DNA of 64,000 nucleotides from Blastococcus mobilis. GTDB taxonomy: Bacteria > Actinomycetota > Actinomycetes > Mycobacteriales > Geodermatophilaceae. The notes beneath the pieces are model-generated. The model saw only the letters and a list, made by a program, of their open reading frames with translations, searched no databases and was not told the DNA's origin. Position numbers and translations under genes: made by a program. Location: positions 186,001 to 250,000 of the forward strand of contig NZ_FZNO01000003.1 in NCBI RefSeq assembly GCF_900188025.1, written 5' to 3'. This document shows, piece by piece, positions 46,812-55,098 of the stretch; the first letter of the stretch is position 1; each line of letters opens with the position of its first letter.

Positions 46812-47900
46812 TCAGCCGGCGATGCGGCGGGCGTGGGTGAACCCGCTCATCGAGTTGAAGTCGACCACCATGACCGGCTTGCTCGACGTCGACGCGTGGA
46901 CCATCTTGCCGTTGCCGACGTACATCGCCACGTGGCTGGTCGGGCTGTAGTAGAAGAGCAGGTCACCCGGCTGCAGGTCACCGACGGAGACCGGCGTGCC
47001 CATCTGCGACTGGCTCTTGCTCGAGTGCGGCAGGCTGACGCCGGCCGCCGAGTAGGCGTACTGGGTCAGGCCGGAGCAGTCGAAGGAGTTCGGCCCGCCG
47101 GCACCCCAGACGTAGGGGTCGCCGACCTGGGCCAGGGCCGTGTCGACCGCCACCTGCGCCGCACCGCTGGGGGCGACCACGCCGCTGGGGACGACCTGCG
47201 CCTCCGTGCCACCGTGCGCCTGGGCGACTGCTTCCTGCTGCGGAGGAGTGAGCGCCGCGAACTGCCGCTGGTAGTCGGCGATCTGCGCCTCGAGGTCCTT
47301 CTGCTGTTCGGCGATCTCGTCGACCGCCCGCTGCGCCTCGGCCTGGGCCTTGTCGGCCTCCGCCTGCGCCTGCTCGGCCGTGTCGGCGGCGTCGCCGACC
47401 AGTGCGACCTGCTGGTTGGTGTGCCCGGCAATGGCATCGAGCGTGCCCAGCTGGTGCACGAGCTCATCGGCCGAGTCGCTGGTCAGCAGGACGTCCAGTC
47501 GCGAGAAGCCCTCGGTGGTGTACGCCGACCGCGCCAGCTGACGGACCTGACCGTCGAGCGCATCCAGCTGTGCCTGCGCGTCGGCCGCGGCCTGCTGGGC
47601 GCTCGCGACGGCCGCCTGCTGCTTCTCGAGCTGCACCTTCGCTTCGTTGAGCTGCTCGGTGACCACCTCGAGTTCGTGCTCGGCGTCGGCGACGAGGCGG
47701 GTGATCTGCGCCGGATCGGTCACCTCGTCGGGCTCGGCGCTCGCGGTGCCCGGGAGGACGGTGAAGGTGAGGGCTGCGGTGACTCCGAGGAGGAGACCCG
47801 AGCGGAGCCAACCGGCGTGACCAGCCCGCGTGTCAGCGGACGGCCGGGCGGTGGCGGAGTGTTCGAGGGCGTGCGGCAGTACGGCGTGTGGGGTCGCCAC
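46812..47900 (-). CDS. NlpC/P60 peptidoglycan endopeptidase (Rv2190c position)
   Basis: A 362-residue secreted cell-wall hydrolase. The signal sequence (LRSGLLLGVTAALTFTVLPG, about residues 32-51, ending at ASAEP) is followed by a long coiled coil (about 65-220). The C40 domain has catalytic Cys275 in NSFDCSGLTQYAY, His in SHVAMYVGNGKMVH and a late third polar residue. It cleaves stem peptides during growth or division. The GTG at 47900 follows GGAGAG and lies after a c-di-AMP riboswitch, which ties wall hydrolysis to osmotic/c-di-AMP state. Rv2190c occupies this position in M. tuberculosis. Confidence 0.9.
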   Translation of the reverse strand: MATPHAVLPHALEHSATARPSADTRAGHAGWLRSGLLLGVTAALTFTVLPGTASAEPDEVTDPAQITRLVADAEHELEVVTEQLNEAKVQLEKQQAAVASAQQAAADAQAQLDALDGQVRQLARSAYTTEGFSRLDVLLTSDSADELVHQLGTLDAIAGHTNQQVALVGDAADTAEQAQAEADKAQAEAQRAVDEIAEQQKDLEAQIADYQRQFAALTPPQQEAVAQAHGGTEAQVVPSGVVAPSGAAQVAVDTALAQVGDPYVWGAGGPNSFDCSGLTQYAYSAAGVSLPHSSKSQSQMGTPVSVGDLQPGDLLFYYSPTSHVAMYVGNGKMVHASTSSKPVMVVDFNSMSGFTHARRIAG

Positions 47901-47930
47901 GAGCGGCGGCTCTCCGTTTCTTCCTCTGCA

Positions 47931-48090
47931 ACCGCCTACCGAGTTAGCTGACGGGTTCGGGCTGGGAAGACTGGCCCTATCCCCTGCGCACCGGCGAACC
48001 GGCCCTACAGGAGAACTCACCCCAGGACTGCGGTGGGTCCCCGGCTCGCCGTCGAGCACCTCTGCAGGCGCCGTCAGGCGATTAGGCGGT
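47931..48090 (-). ncRNA. c-di-AMP riboswitch (ydaO/yuaA class)
   Basis: On the minus strand the leader shows the class hallmarks in order. The closing arm CACCGCCTAATCGCCTGACGG is at the 5' end (given by position; core ACCGCCTAATCG). GAGCCGGGGACCCACCGCA follows, then GGGGTGAGTTCTCC. The strongly conserved 3' part CCCAGCCCGAACCCGTCAGC runs into TAACTCGGTAGGCGG, which re-pairs with the 5' arm. The class commonly precedes wall hydrolase genes in actinobacteria. The rest of the 386-bp space to 48286 holds its promoter and nothing else recognised. Confidence 0.85.
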
Positions 48091-48143
48091 GCCCGTCCGA
48101 GGTCACCCCTCTGCGGGTGACGACCACTCGGTCGGACCGGCAG

Positions 48144-48173
48144 ACCCTAACGACCGTGATGTTGATGTGACAA
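48144..48173 (-). promoter_or_regulatory. Promoter of the riboswitch-NlpC transcript
   Basis: On the minus strand: TTGTCA (48173-48168), an 18-bp spacer, then TAGGGT (48149-48144). This predicts a start near 48137, about 47 nt before the aptamer. Confidence 0.5.
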
Positions 48174-48286
48174 CCGGAAGCTACTGGGACGGGCGTGACG
48201 AAGATCTCGATCGAGGCAGTTCCCGCTGCTCAGGTGGCCGTCGGCACTGCCATGGCACGTGCGGCGGACCGTTCCGTCCGGACTCC

Positions 48287-48610
48287 TCAACCGGTCCGCC
48301 GTTCCCCGTCGGGGCCCTCCTCCTCCGCGTTCCGGTGCCGCAGCGGCGGCACGAGACCGACGTCGGCAAGGGCACGGACGGCCCGGCGCTCGACGTCGTC
48401 GAACTCCACGACCACCCCGTCGGGCGGAACCACGGCGTCCTCGGCCGTGATGCCCGCCGCGCCGGTGTCCGATGTCCGGGCGCGCCCGGGCAACGCGACG
48501 ACCACCGGGTCGGTGGTCTGCCAGCCCGGCGGCGCACCCAGCAGGACGGTGACGACGCAGTCGGCGCACCCGATGGGTCGGGCGGTGCAGGTGTCGCAGT
48601 CGATCAGCAT
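48287..48610 (-). CDS. Small conserved protein with two CxxC-type pairs
   Basis: A 107-residue protein with MLIDCDTCTARPIGCADC at the N-terminus: Cys5, Cys8, Cys15 and Cys18, giving two CxxC pairs that could hold zinc or an iron-sulfur cluster. The rest contains an acidic FDDVERRAVRALADVGL segment. GGAGGAGAG stands 5 nt before the ATG, a strong ribosome site for this window. Located between two wall-hydrolase genes on the same strand. Function unknown. Confidence 0.72.
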   Translation of the reverse strand: MLIDCDTCTARPIGCADCVVTVLLGAPPGWQTTDPVVVALPGRARTSDTGAAGITAEDAVVPPDGVVVEFDDVERRAVRALADVGLVPPLRHRNAEEEGPDGERRTG

Positions 48611-48675
48611 GGGTCTCTCCTCCGTGAGTTGTCCGCACGGTAGGAGTGGCCACCGACATTTCCGCCGGATGCGCC

Positions 48676-50415
48676 TCAGCTGCCGGCGTACTCCCAGTGC
48701 CATGGCTCCTCGCGCCCGTTGCCGGGCTCGGCCCAGTCGGGGTGGAGGAAACCGAAGCGACCGGCGTTGGCCTTCATCCAGTCGTACTGCGGCGTGCCGA
48801 AGCGCTCGATCCCACCGCAGAGGTCCACGGCCAGGCCCCAGCCGTGGTTGCTCGTCCCCGGGACCGCGGCCAACGCCGGCTTCTGCCCGTAGAGCCGCAC
48901 CTGGCTGGCATAGGTGCGGTAGGAGTCGGTGATGCAGAGCGGCGTCCCGAAGGCCCCCGCGTAGGCGACCGACATGGCCCGGTACGCCGCGGCAGCGTCG
49001 CAACGCAGCCTGTGGCCCGCTGCGCCCAGGGGGCACATGGCGCTGGGCGGGATGAGCCCGTTCGGATAGCCGCCCCAGGCCCGGGCACCGCCGTAGCTGG
49101 ACGGGTAGACGGTGTTCCCGCACTCCACCCGGAGGGCGCCGCCGGTGGGCCCGGGCACGGGGGACGGCGACCGCTGGCCGAGACTCGGGCGGCCGATGCC
49201 GAGGACCTGGTCCGCGGGCAGCGTGCGGACGACGACCGCCCCGGCCCGCGCGTCAGCGGCCAGCATCGTCTTCGGATCCAGGGCGATGCCGACGTGGCCC
49301 AGACCGGACTCACCGGTCCCCAGGAAGACGAGGTCACCGGGCAGCACGTCGGCCGGGGCGACCGGCACGGTGACGGCGTAGAGGTCGGCCTGGTTCCCTG
49401 GCAGGGAGACACCGGCGGCCGCGTAGACCGACTGCACCAGCGATCCGCAGTCCCAGGACTCGGGGCCCGCGGTACCTGGGGCGTAGGGCAGCCCCAGGGC
49501 GTCCATCGCCGCGGTGACCGCGGTCAGCGTCTCCGCCGGGAGCACGAGCAGCGAGGTCGGTTGCCGGGGCAGCTGCGCCGCGCCGCGCTGGGCTCCGCCG
49601 CCGCCGGCGCCGACCGGCACCAGGCCGGCCGGCAGACCGGCGGGCGGGTCCAGCAGCGCCGAGGCGGGCGGGGCGGTGATCCCGGCCGCGGCGAGCTCCT
49701 CCACGTAGGCCCGCCAGTTGGCCGCGGTCCGGTCGTTGACCTCCAGCTGCTCCTGCTGCAGCTGCGCCAGCTGACGGTCCACGACGCCGAGCGCCTCGTC
49801 CAGCTCGTCGGTGACCCTGGCCGCCGCGGCCTCCAGCTCGGCCACCCGGCCGGCGACGGCGTCCGCCCGCTCCCGCGCCTGCGCGAGCGCAGCCGATGCC
49901 TGCCGCTGCTGCTCCAGGGCGGCCTGTCGCAGCTGCTCGGCAGCGCCGATGACCTCGGCGGCGTGCGCGTCGACGATCTCCAGGAACCCCATCGCTGCGA
50001 CGACGTCCCCCGGATCCCCACCGGAGAGCAGGAGCGTCAGTGGGGTGAGAGCGCCCCCGTCCCGGTACACGGCGGCCGCGTAGCCGGCCACCTCCGCCTG
50101 GTGGACGGCGAGCTCGCCCGCGGCGTCGGACACGACCGCCTCCGCCGCGACGACGGCCTGCTCGGCCTCTGCCAGCTCCTCCCGGGCGGCGGTCACCTCC
50201 GACGCCTGCTCCTGCAGCCCGGTCTGCACCTCGGCGGCCCGCTGCTGCAACTCGTCCAGGGCACGGCTGTCGAGGACCGCCGAGGTACCGCCTGGCTGAT
50301 CACTCGGCGCGGCCGCCGCCGGCTGGGCCGCGGCCGCGAGCGCGGCGACCGCGAGCACCGTGATCGCTGTCCGCGCGGCCGTCCCACGAGTGCGCCACCG
50401 GGAGCGCGCGAGCAT
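48676..50415 (-). CDS. Cell-wall hydrolase fusing coiled coil, NlpC/P60-like and M15 (VanY-like) domains
   Basis: A 579-residue secreted protein. A signal peptide (about residues 1-35) precedes a long coiled coil (about 45-235). A C40 NlpC/P60-like domain follows, with Cys323 in ESWDCGSLVQSVY (usual DCSG order changed to DCGS) and His in GLGHVGIALD. The C-terminal M15 D-Ala-D-Ala carboxypeptidase domain has SNHGWGLAVDL near 521, HPDWAEPG, and EPWHWEY near 573 carrying the zinc His and catalytic residues. Two different peptide-cleaving activities on one chain are predicted. ATG 50415 follows AGAGGTGG; ATG 50457 is possible. Confidence 0.85.
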   Translation of the reverse strand: MLARSRWRTRGTAARTAITVLAVAALAAAAQPAAAAPSDQPGGTSAVLDSRALDELQQRAAEVQTGLQEQASEVTAAREELAEAEQAVVAAEAVVSDAAGELAVHQAEVAGYAAAVYRDGGALTPLTLLLSGGDPGDVVAAMGFLEIVDAHAAEVIGAAEQLRQAALEQQRQASAALAQARERADAVAGRVAELEAAAARVTDELDEALGVVDRQLAQLQQEQLEVNDRTAANWRAYVEELAAAGITAPPASALLDPPAGLPAGLVPVGAGGGGAQRGAAQLPRQPTSLLVLPAETLTAVTAAMDALGLPYAPGTAGPESWDCGSLVQSVYAAAGVSLPGNQADLYAVTVPVAPADVLPGDLVFLGTGESGLGHVGIALDPKTMLAADARAGAVVVRTLPADQVLGIGRPSLGQRSPSPVPGPTGGALRVECGNTVYPSSYGGARAWGGYPNGLIPPSAMCPLGAAGHRLRCDAAAAYRAMSVAYAGAFGTPLCITDSYRTYASQVRLYGQKPALAAVPGTSNHGWGLAVDLCGGIERFGTPQYDWMKANAGRFGFLHPDWAEPGNGREEPWHWEYAGS

Positions 50416-50622
50416 CAGTCCACCTCTGCGTGTGCGGGGCCGCCACAGCGTTGCCATGGCTCCATCCGGGGTGATGCTGTCCTGATCATCGGCATTTCGC
50501 CAGGTGAGCGCGCCGACGGCCCCTCTCCCGGGCTACGCCCATGACCTGTGGGGCCGGTCCTGCGACGCCGCGCGCCGGTGGACGGACCGGCGCGGCATCA
50601 CAGGAGTGTCATTACCCCGACC

Positions 50623-50628
50623 TACCGT
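50623..50628 (+). promoter_or_regulatory. -10 box (TACCGT) for the exonuclease-UvrC fusion
   Basis: TACCGT ends 6 nt before GTG 50635; leaderless arrangement. Confidence 0.5.
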
Positions 50629-50634
50629 CCGCCC

Positions 50635-52467
50635 GTGCCCTCCTCCCCCGCTCCACCACACCGGACGAGCCAGCGGTACGAGCAGGTCACGATCGACGAG
50701 CTCGGCACGCCGCTGTCCGACGTCACCTTCGTCGTGGTGGACCTGGAGACGACCGGCGGCTCGCCGAAGGACAGCGCGATCACCGAGATCGGGGCGGTCA
50801 AGGTCCGCGGCGGGGTCGTGCTCGGCGAGTTCCAGACCCTGGTCGATCCGGACCGGGAGATCCCGCCCTACATCAGCGTGCTCACCGGAATCACCTCGAT
50901 GATGGTGGCCGCGGCCCCCCGCATCGGCACCGTGCTGCCCTCGTTCCTCGAGTTCGCCCGCGGCGCGGTCCTGGTCGCCCACAACGCCCCCTTCGACATC
51001 GGCTTCCTCAAGGCGGCGTGCGCCGAGAACGGCCTCGCCTGGCCGGCCGCGGCATCGGTGGACACCGCCGTGCTGGCCCGCCGGCTGCTGACCCGCGACG
51101 AGGTGCCCAACTGCAAGCTGGCCACGCTGGCGCCCTACTTCTCCGCCACCACCTCGCCGACCCACCGCGCCCTGGACGACGCCCGGGCCACCGTCGACGT
51201 GCTGCATGGCCTCTTCGAACGGCTGGGCCCACTCGGCATCACCTCTTTCGAGGAGCTGACCGGCCTGACCCGCCAGGTGGACCCCGAGCGGCTGCGCAAG
51301 CGCCACCTCGCCGACGGCGTCCCGCGCGGGCCGGGTGTCTACCTGTTCCGCGGACCCCGCGACGAGCCGCTCTACGTCGGGACGTCCAGCGACCTGCGCA
51401 GCCGGGTGCGCAGCTACTTCTCCGCCAGCGAGCAGCGCAGCCGGATCACCGAGATGGTGGCGCTGTCCCAGCGGGTCGACACGATCCCGTGCGCGCACGA
51501 CCTCGAGGCCGCCATCCGGGAGCTGCGGCTGATCGCGGAGCACAAGCCGAGGTACAACCGCCGCTCCCGGTTCCCGGAACGGGCGCTGTGGGTGCGGCTC
51601 ACCGAGGAACCGTTCCCGCGACTGTCGGTCGTCCGACGGGTACGGCCCGGCGCCGGCGTGTTCCTCGGGCCCTTCCCGGACCGGCGGGCCGCCGACGCGG
51701 CGGTCGCCGCCGTCCACGAGGCCCTGCCGCTACGGCAGTGCACGACCCGGATCTCGCCACGGGTGGCGGGCTCGGCGTGCGCACTGGCCGGCATGGGCCG
51801 GTGCGGGGCCCCGTGCACCGGTGCTCAGTCGGTGGAGGAGTACGCCGCCATCGCGTCGGTCTTCCAGGCGGCCGTCGACCACGACCCACGCGCGCTGGTG
51901 GCGCCGCTGCTGGCACGGGTCGACCGGCTCGCCGCCGAGGAGCGTTACGAGGACGCTGCTGTGCTCCGGGACCGCGTCGCCGTCCTCGTGCGGGCCGTGC
52001 GCCGCCGACAGCGGCTCCAGTCGCTGGCCGCCGTCCCCGAGCTCGTGCTGGCCCGCGCCGACGGCTCCGGCGGCTGGCATCTCTCGCTCGTCCGCCGCGG
52101 TCGGCTGGTCGCCGCGGGCGGAGCGCCACAGGGGACGTCGGTCCGCGGCATGCTCCCGGGCCTGCTCGCCACTGCCGAGACGCCGACGGCGCCGGACGAC
52201 GAACTCGCCGCCACGGTCGACGAGACCGAGCTGATCATGCGCTGGATGGAGAAGCCCGGCACCCGCCTCGTCGAGCTCACCGGCACCCTCGCCAGCGCGG
52301 CGCCGGGCACGGGGCCCTTCAGCTCCTTCCTGGCCCGCGTGGAGACCGGCCGCACCGGCCGCGACCCCTTCGCCGACGACCGGTCGCTCGGCACCCGGGC
52401 ACGACCCGACCGCGTGAGCGCCGGCGCGGGCGGCCGGGTGCGGTCCCCGCTAGGCTCGCCGGCGTGA
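50635..52467 (+). CDS. DEDDh exonuclease fused to UvrC-like GIY-YIG domain (Rv2191 type)
   Basis: A 610-residue fusion. The N-terminal DnaQ-like 3'-5' exonuclease begins FVVVDLETTGGSPKDSAITEIG (first acids near residues 38-40; core DLETTGG), with VAHNAPFDIGFL near 115 and THRALDDARATVDVL near 178. The second part is the UvrC N-terminal GIY-YIG nuclease: GPGVYLFRGPRDEPLYVGTS near 233-252, then the RSRVRSYF and HKPRYNRR segments. UvrB-interaction-like residues follow. The C-terminal half of UvrC is absent. Same fusion and place as Rv2191, linked to DNA repair in mycobacteria. Leaderless GTG start. Confidence 0.9.
   Translation: MPSSPAPPHRTSQRYEQVTIDELGTPLSDVTFVVVDLETTGGSPKDSAITEIGAVKVRGGVVLGEFQTLVDPDREIPPYISVLTGITSMMVAAAPRIGTVLPSFLEFARGAVLVAHNAPFDIGFLKAACAENGLAWPAAASVDTAVLARRLLTRDEVPNCKLATLAPYFSATTSPTHRALDDARATVDVLHGLFERLGPLGITSFEELTGLTRQVDPERLRKRHLADGVPRGPGVYLFRGPRDEPLYVGTSSDLRSRVRSYFSASEQRSRITEMVALSQRVDTIPCAHDLEAAIRELRLIAEHKPRYNRRSRFPERALWVRLTEEPFPRLSVVRRVRPGAGVFLGPFPDRRAADAAVAAVHEALPLRQCTTRISPRVAGSACALAGMGRCGAPCTGAQSVEEYAAIASVFQAAVDHDPRALVAPLLARVDRLAAEERYEDAAVLRDRVAVLVRAVRRRQRLQSLAAVPELVLARADGSGGWHLSLVRRGRLVAAGGAPQGTSVRGMLPGLLATAETPTAPDDELAATVDETELIMRWMEKPGTRLVELTGTLASAAPGTGPFSSFLARVETGRTGRDPFADDRSLGTRARPDRVSAGAGGRVRSPLGSPA
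52451..52456 (+). promoter_or_regulatory. -10 box (TAGGCT) within the fusion gene, for the AsnC-type gene
   Basis: TAGGCT ends 7 nt before GTG 52464 and lies inside the last codons of the upstream gene. The small gene may have its own leaderless transcript. Confidence 0.5.
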
Positions 52468-52751
52468 TCACCGCCATCGTGATGATCGACGCTGCCACCG
52501 ATGCGATCCCCGAGGTGGCGGCGGCCATCGCCGACCTCGACGGGGTCAGCGAGGTCTACTCGACCGCCGGAGAGGTCGACCTCATCGCCCTCGTGCGGGT
52601 GCGTGAGTTCGACCAGGTCGCCGAGGTCATCGCGGGGCGGATCAACAAGGTGCCCGGCGTGCTGGAGACGGAGACGCACATCGCGTTCCGCGCCTACTCC
52701 CGGCACGACCTCGAAGCGGCCTTCGCGATCGGCTTCGAGACCGCCGACTGA
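52464..52751 (+). CDS. Stand-alone Lrp/AsnC-type ligand-binding (RAM) domain protein
   Basis: A 95-residue protein consisting only of the AsnC/Lrp C-terminal ligand domain: ITAIVMIDAATDAIPEVAAA, GVSEVYSTAGEVDLIALV and GVLETETHIAFRAYSR. The helix-turn-helix part is absent, so it probably does not bind DNA itself. It may bind amino acids or modulate another regulator as an oligomer. The GTG overlaps the stop of the upstream fusion gene. A family B repeat follows directly after the stop. Confidence 0.85.
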   Translation: MITAIVMIDAATDAIPEVAAAIADLDGVSEVYSTAGEVDLIALVRVREFDQVAEVIAGRINKVPGVLETETHIAFRAYSRHDLEAAFAIGFETAD

Positions 52752-52807
52752 AGCCCCGCTGCTGGTCCCGCCCCGAGCCCGCGAGGGGTAGGGGCAGCGG
52801 AGTTCTT
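52752..52807 (+). repeat. Repeat family B, copy 4
   Basis: AGCCCCGCTGCTGGTCCCGC then CCGAGCCCGCGAGGGG, ending GCAGCGGAGTTCTT. It starts on the base after the AsnC-type stop. A partial inverted relative (52808-52843) abuts the convergent trpD stop, so the space is filled by hairpin-forming DNA. Confidence 0.65.
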
Positions 52808-52843
52808 CACCGCTCGGGGCGAGCCTCGGGACGGGGTGCTTCT

Positions 52844-53896
52844 TCAGCCTCGGGCGGCTTGGCTGACCGACACCCACCGCTCCAGCTGCGCGGCAGCCCG
52901 GCCGTCGTCGATCGCCGCCGTGGCTCGCGCCATACCGGCCGCGATCGCGTCGTGCAGCCGGGCCGACCGCTCGTCGTAAGCGGCCAGGGCAGCGGCCGCG
53001 TTCAGCACCACCGCGTCGCGGACGGGCCCCTGCTCACCGCCCAGCACCCGTCGGAAGACGTCGGCGTTGAACGCCGGAGACCCTCCGCGGAGCGCGTCCG
53101 GTGGGGAGGCGGGGATGCCCAGCGCCGCGGGGTCGAGCCGGTCGGGTTCCACCTCGCCGTCGCGCACGACCCACACCGACGACGTCGTCGCCGTCGTCAG
53201 CTCGTCCAGGCCGTCGTCGCCGCGGAACACCAGCGCGCGACCACCCCGCGCGGCGAGCACGTCGGCCATCACCGGGGCCATCCGTGCATTGGCGCAGCCG
53301 ATGGCGGCGGCCACGGGCCGGGCGGGGTTGGTCAGCGGGCCGAGGAAGTTGAAGACCGTGCCGATCCCCATCTCGCGCCGCGGCGCCGCCGCGTGCCGCA
53401 TGCCCGGATGGAACACCGGCGCGAAGAAGAAACCGATGCCGGCTTCCTGAACGCAGCGCGCGACGGCCGGCGCGGACAGGTCGATGGCCACACCGAGCGC
53501 TTCCAGCACGTCTGCCGCACCGGAGGAGGACGACGCGGCGCGGCCACCGTGCTTGGCGACCGGCGCCCCGGCCGCGGCGGTGACGACCGCCGCCATCGTG
53601 GAGATGTTCACCGTGTGGGCGCCGTCGCCACCGGTGCCGACGATGTCGACGCAGTCGAGCGACAGCTGCACCGGGGTTGCCTGGGCGAGCATCTCGGCGG
53701 CCAGGCCGGCGACCTCCTCGGCAGACTCACCCTTCGCGCGGAGCGCGACGGCGAAGGCTGCCACCTGGACCGGCGTGGCCTCGCCGGTCATCACCTCCCG
53801 CATCGCCCAGGAGGTGTCGGCCGCCGCGAGGTCCTCGCGGGCGAGCAGACGATTGAGGAGAGCCGGCCAGGTCGGATGCCCGGCGGCCGCACTCAT
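52844..53896 (-). CDS. trpD: Anthranilate phosphoribosyltransferase
   Basis: A 350-residue enzyme of tryptophan synthesis that attaches phosphoribose to anthranilate. The PRPP-binding [19 protein letters not shown] is near residues 83-101. [21 protein letters not shown] carries the conserved KHGNR region with Arg in place of Asn (KHGGRAAS). [13 protein letters not shown] and [20 protein letters not shown] complete the active site. The ATG at 53896 follows a purine-rich GGTGAGG. Same position as Rv2192c. No other trp genes are nearby. Confidence 0.92.
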   Translation of the reverse strand: MSAAAGHPTWPALLNRLLAREDLAAADTSWAMREVMTGEATPVQVAAFAVALRAKGESAEEVAGLAAEMLAQATPVQLSLDCVDIVGTGGDGAHTVNISTMAAVVTAAAGAPVAKHGGRAASSSSGAADVLEALGVAIDLSAPAVARCVQEAGIGFFFAPVFHPGMRHAAAPRREMGIGTVFNFLGPLTNPARPVAAAIGCANARMAPVMADVLAARGGRALVFRGDDGLDELTTATTSSVWVVRDGEVEPDRLDPAALGIPASPPDALRGGSPAFNADVFRRVLGGEQGPVRDAVVLNAAAALAAYDERSARLHDAIAAGMARATAAIDDGRAAAQLERWVSVSQAARG

Positions 53897-53903
53897 CGGC
53901 GCC

Positions 53904-54344
53904 TCACCGGCGGACGACGGGACGCCGCGCGTGGGCGCGCAGCAGGTCCGCCACCATGCCGGGCGCGGTGAGCGGGTCGATCGGCAGCGGAAGCGTCCCC
54001 TCCGCGCGGGACCAGTGCGCGAGCCAGCGGTCGGGCTGCCGGGCGATGAGCAGGCACACGGCAGGCCGGTCGGGGACCTCCTGCTCCAGCTGACGAGCCA
54101 GCGCAAGGCCGCCGGTGGGCTGCGCCTCGCCGTCCAGGATGCACAGGTCCACGCCGCCGGAGTCGACCGCGGCGACGACCTCGTCACCGGTTGCGCACTC
54201 CAGCCAGGTCAAGGGACCGACGTCGGCTGCGGGGCGGCGCCCCACCGCCGTCCGGACGGCGTCCCGGACCTCGGGGCGGTGGCTGTAGACCAGCACGGTG
54301 GCCGGAATCGAGTCGGCCTGGGTGGCGTCGGAGGCGGGGCTCAC
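53904..54344 (-). CDS. Receiver-like domain protein, probably degenerate
   Basis: A 146-residue protein that resembles a response-regulator receiver alone. The first strand reads [16 protein letters not shown], where the usual acidic pair is Ser-His. The phospho-acceptor position is [21 protein letters not shown] (Asp in ILDGE). The usual Lys near the C-terminus is Ile in [10 protein letters not shown]. Without the acidic pocket and Lys it is unlikely to be phosphorylated in the normal way. Leaderless GTG start, probably co-transcribed with trpD 7 bp downstream. Function unknown. Confidence 0.65.
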   Translation of the reverse strand: MSPASDATQADSIPATVLVYSHRPEVRDAVRTAVGRRPAADVGPLTWLECATGDEVVAAVDSGGVDLCILDGEAQPTGGLALARQLEQEVPDRPAVCLLIARQPDRWLAHWSRAEGTLPLPIDPLTAPGMVADLLRAHARRPVVRR

Positions 54345-54351
54345 CCCGCCG

Positions 54352-54357
54352 AGCCTA
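54352..54357 (-). promoter_or_regulatory. -10 box (TAGGCT) for the receiver-like/trpD transcript
   Basis: TAGGCT on the minus strand, 7 nt before GTG 54344. Confidence 0.5.
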
Positions 54358-54463
54358 GTGCCAGGCCAGGACACTTCTCCGGCAGGCGGCGACGTCGGTA
54401 AAGAGCAGATCACTTTGCCGCGACGCCAGCGCACCCGCGGTCGTGACGACCCCCTGCCGATGC

Positions 54464-54469
54464 CATGAT
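54464..54469 (+). promoter_or_regulatory. -10 box (CATGAT) for ctaE
   Basis: CATGAT lies 7 nt before GTG 54477, the same distance as other leaderless genes here. If used, the ATGs at 54465 and 54468 cannot be starts. Confidence 0.4.
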
Positions 54470-54476
54470 GACCCTC

Positions 54477-55091
54477 GTGACAACGGCCCCCGTCGCGAGC
54501 AGCACCTTCGACACCTCACGGGTGCACTCCCTGACCAGACCGAACATGGTGAGCGTCGGCACGATCATCTGGCTCTCCAGCGAGCTGATGTTCTTCGCCG
54601 GCCTGTTCGCCATGTACTTCACGGCGCGAGCCCGGGCCACCGAGGGGTGGCCACCGGAGCCGACCGAGCTGAACCTGCCCTACGCCACGGTCTTCACGGT
54701 CATCCTGGTGCTCTCCTCTGTGACGTGCCAGTTCGGCGTGTTCGCCGCCGAGAACGGGAACGTCTACGGCCTGCGGCGCTGGTTCACGATCACGTTCGTG
54801 ATGGGCCTGATCTTCGTGCTCGCACAGGCCAACGAGTACCGCGTGCTGGTCATCGACCACCACACGTCGATCTCGTCGTCGACCTACGGCTCGGTCTTCT
54901 ACATCACGACCGGCTTCCACGCCCTTCACGTCATCGGGGGCCTCGTCGCCTTCGTCTTCTTGCTCATCCGGTCCACCATGGGCCGGTTCACGCCCGCGCA
55001 GGCGACCGCGGCCATCGTGGTCTCCTACTACTGGCACTTCGTCGACGTCGTGTGGGTCGGGCTCTTCGCCACGATCTACCTGATCCGCTAG
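54477..55091 (+). CDS. ctaE: Cytochrome c oxidase (aa3) subunit III
   Basis: A 204-residue membrane protein with five transmembrane helices, the actinobacterial short form of subunit [30 protein letters not shown] is given by position (residues 14-40; core RPNMVSVGT and SSELMFF). [20 protein letters not shown] and [10 protein letters not shown] near the C-terminus are hallmark residues, including the conserved HFVDVVW. It stabilises proton uptake in the aa3 oxidase. First gene of ctaE-qcrC-qcrA-qcrB as in M. tuberculosis Rv2193-2196. GTG 54477 is preferred; ATG 54465 or 54468 would add up to four residues. Confidence 0.93.
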   Translation: MTTAPVASSTFDTSRVHSLTRPNMVSVGTIIWLSSELMFFAGLFAMYFTARARATEGWPPEPTELNLPYATVFTVILVLSSVTCQFGVFAAENGNVYGLRRWFTITFVMGLIFVLAQANEYRVLVIDHHTSISSSTYGSVFYITTGFHALHVIGGLVAFVFLLIRSTMGRFTPAQATAAIVVSYYWHFVDVVWVGLFATIYLIR

Positions 55092-55098
55092 GGAACCG

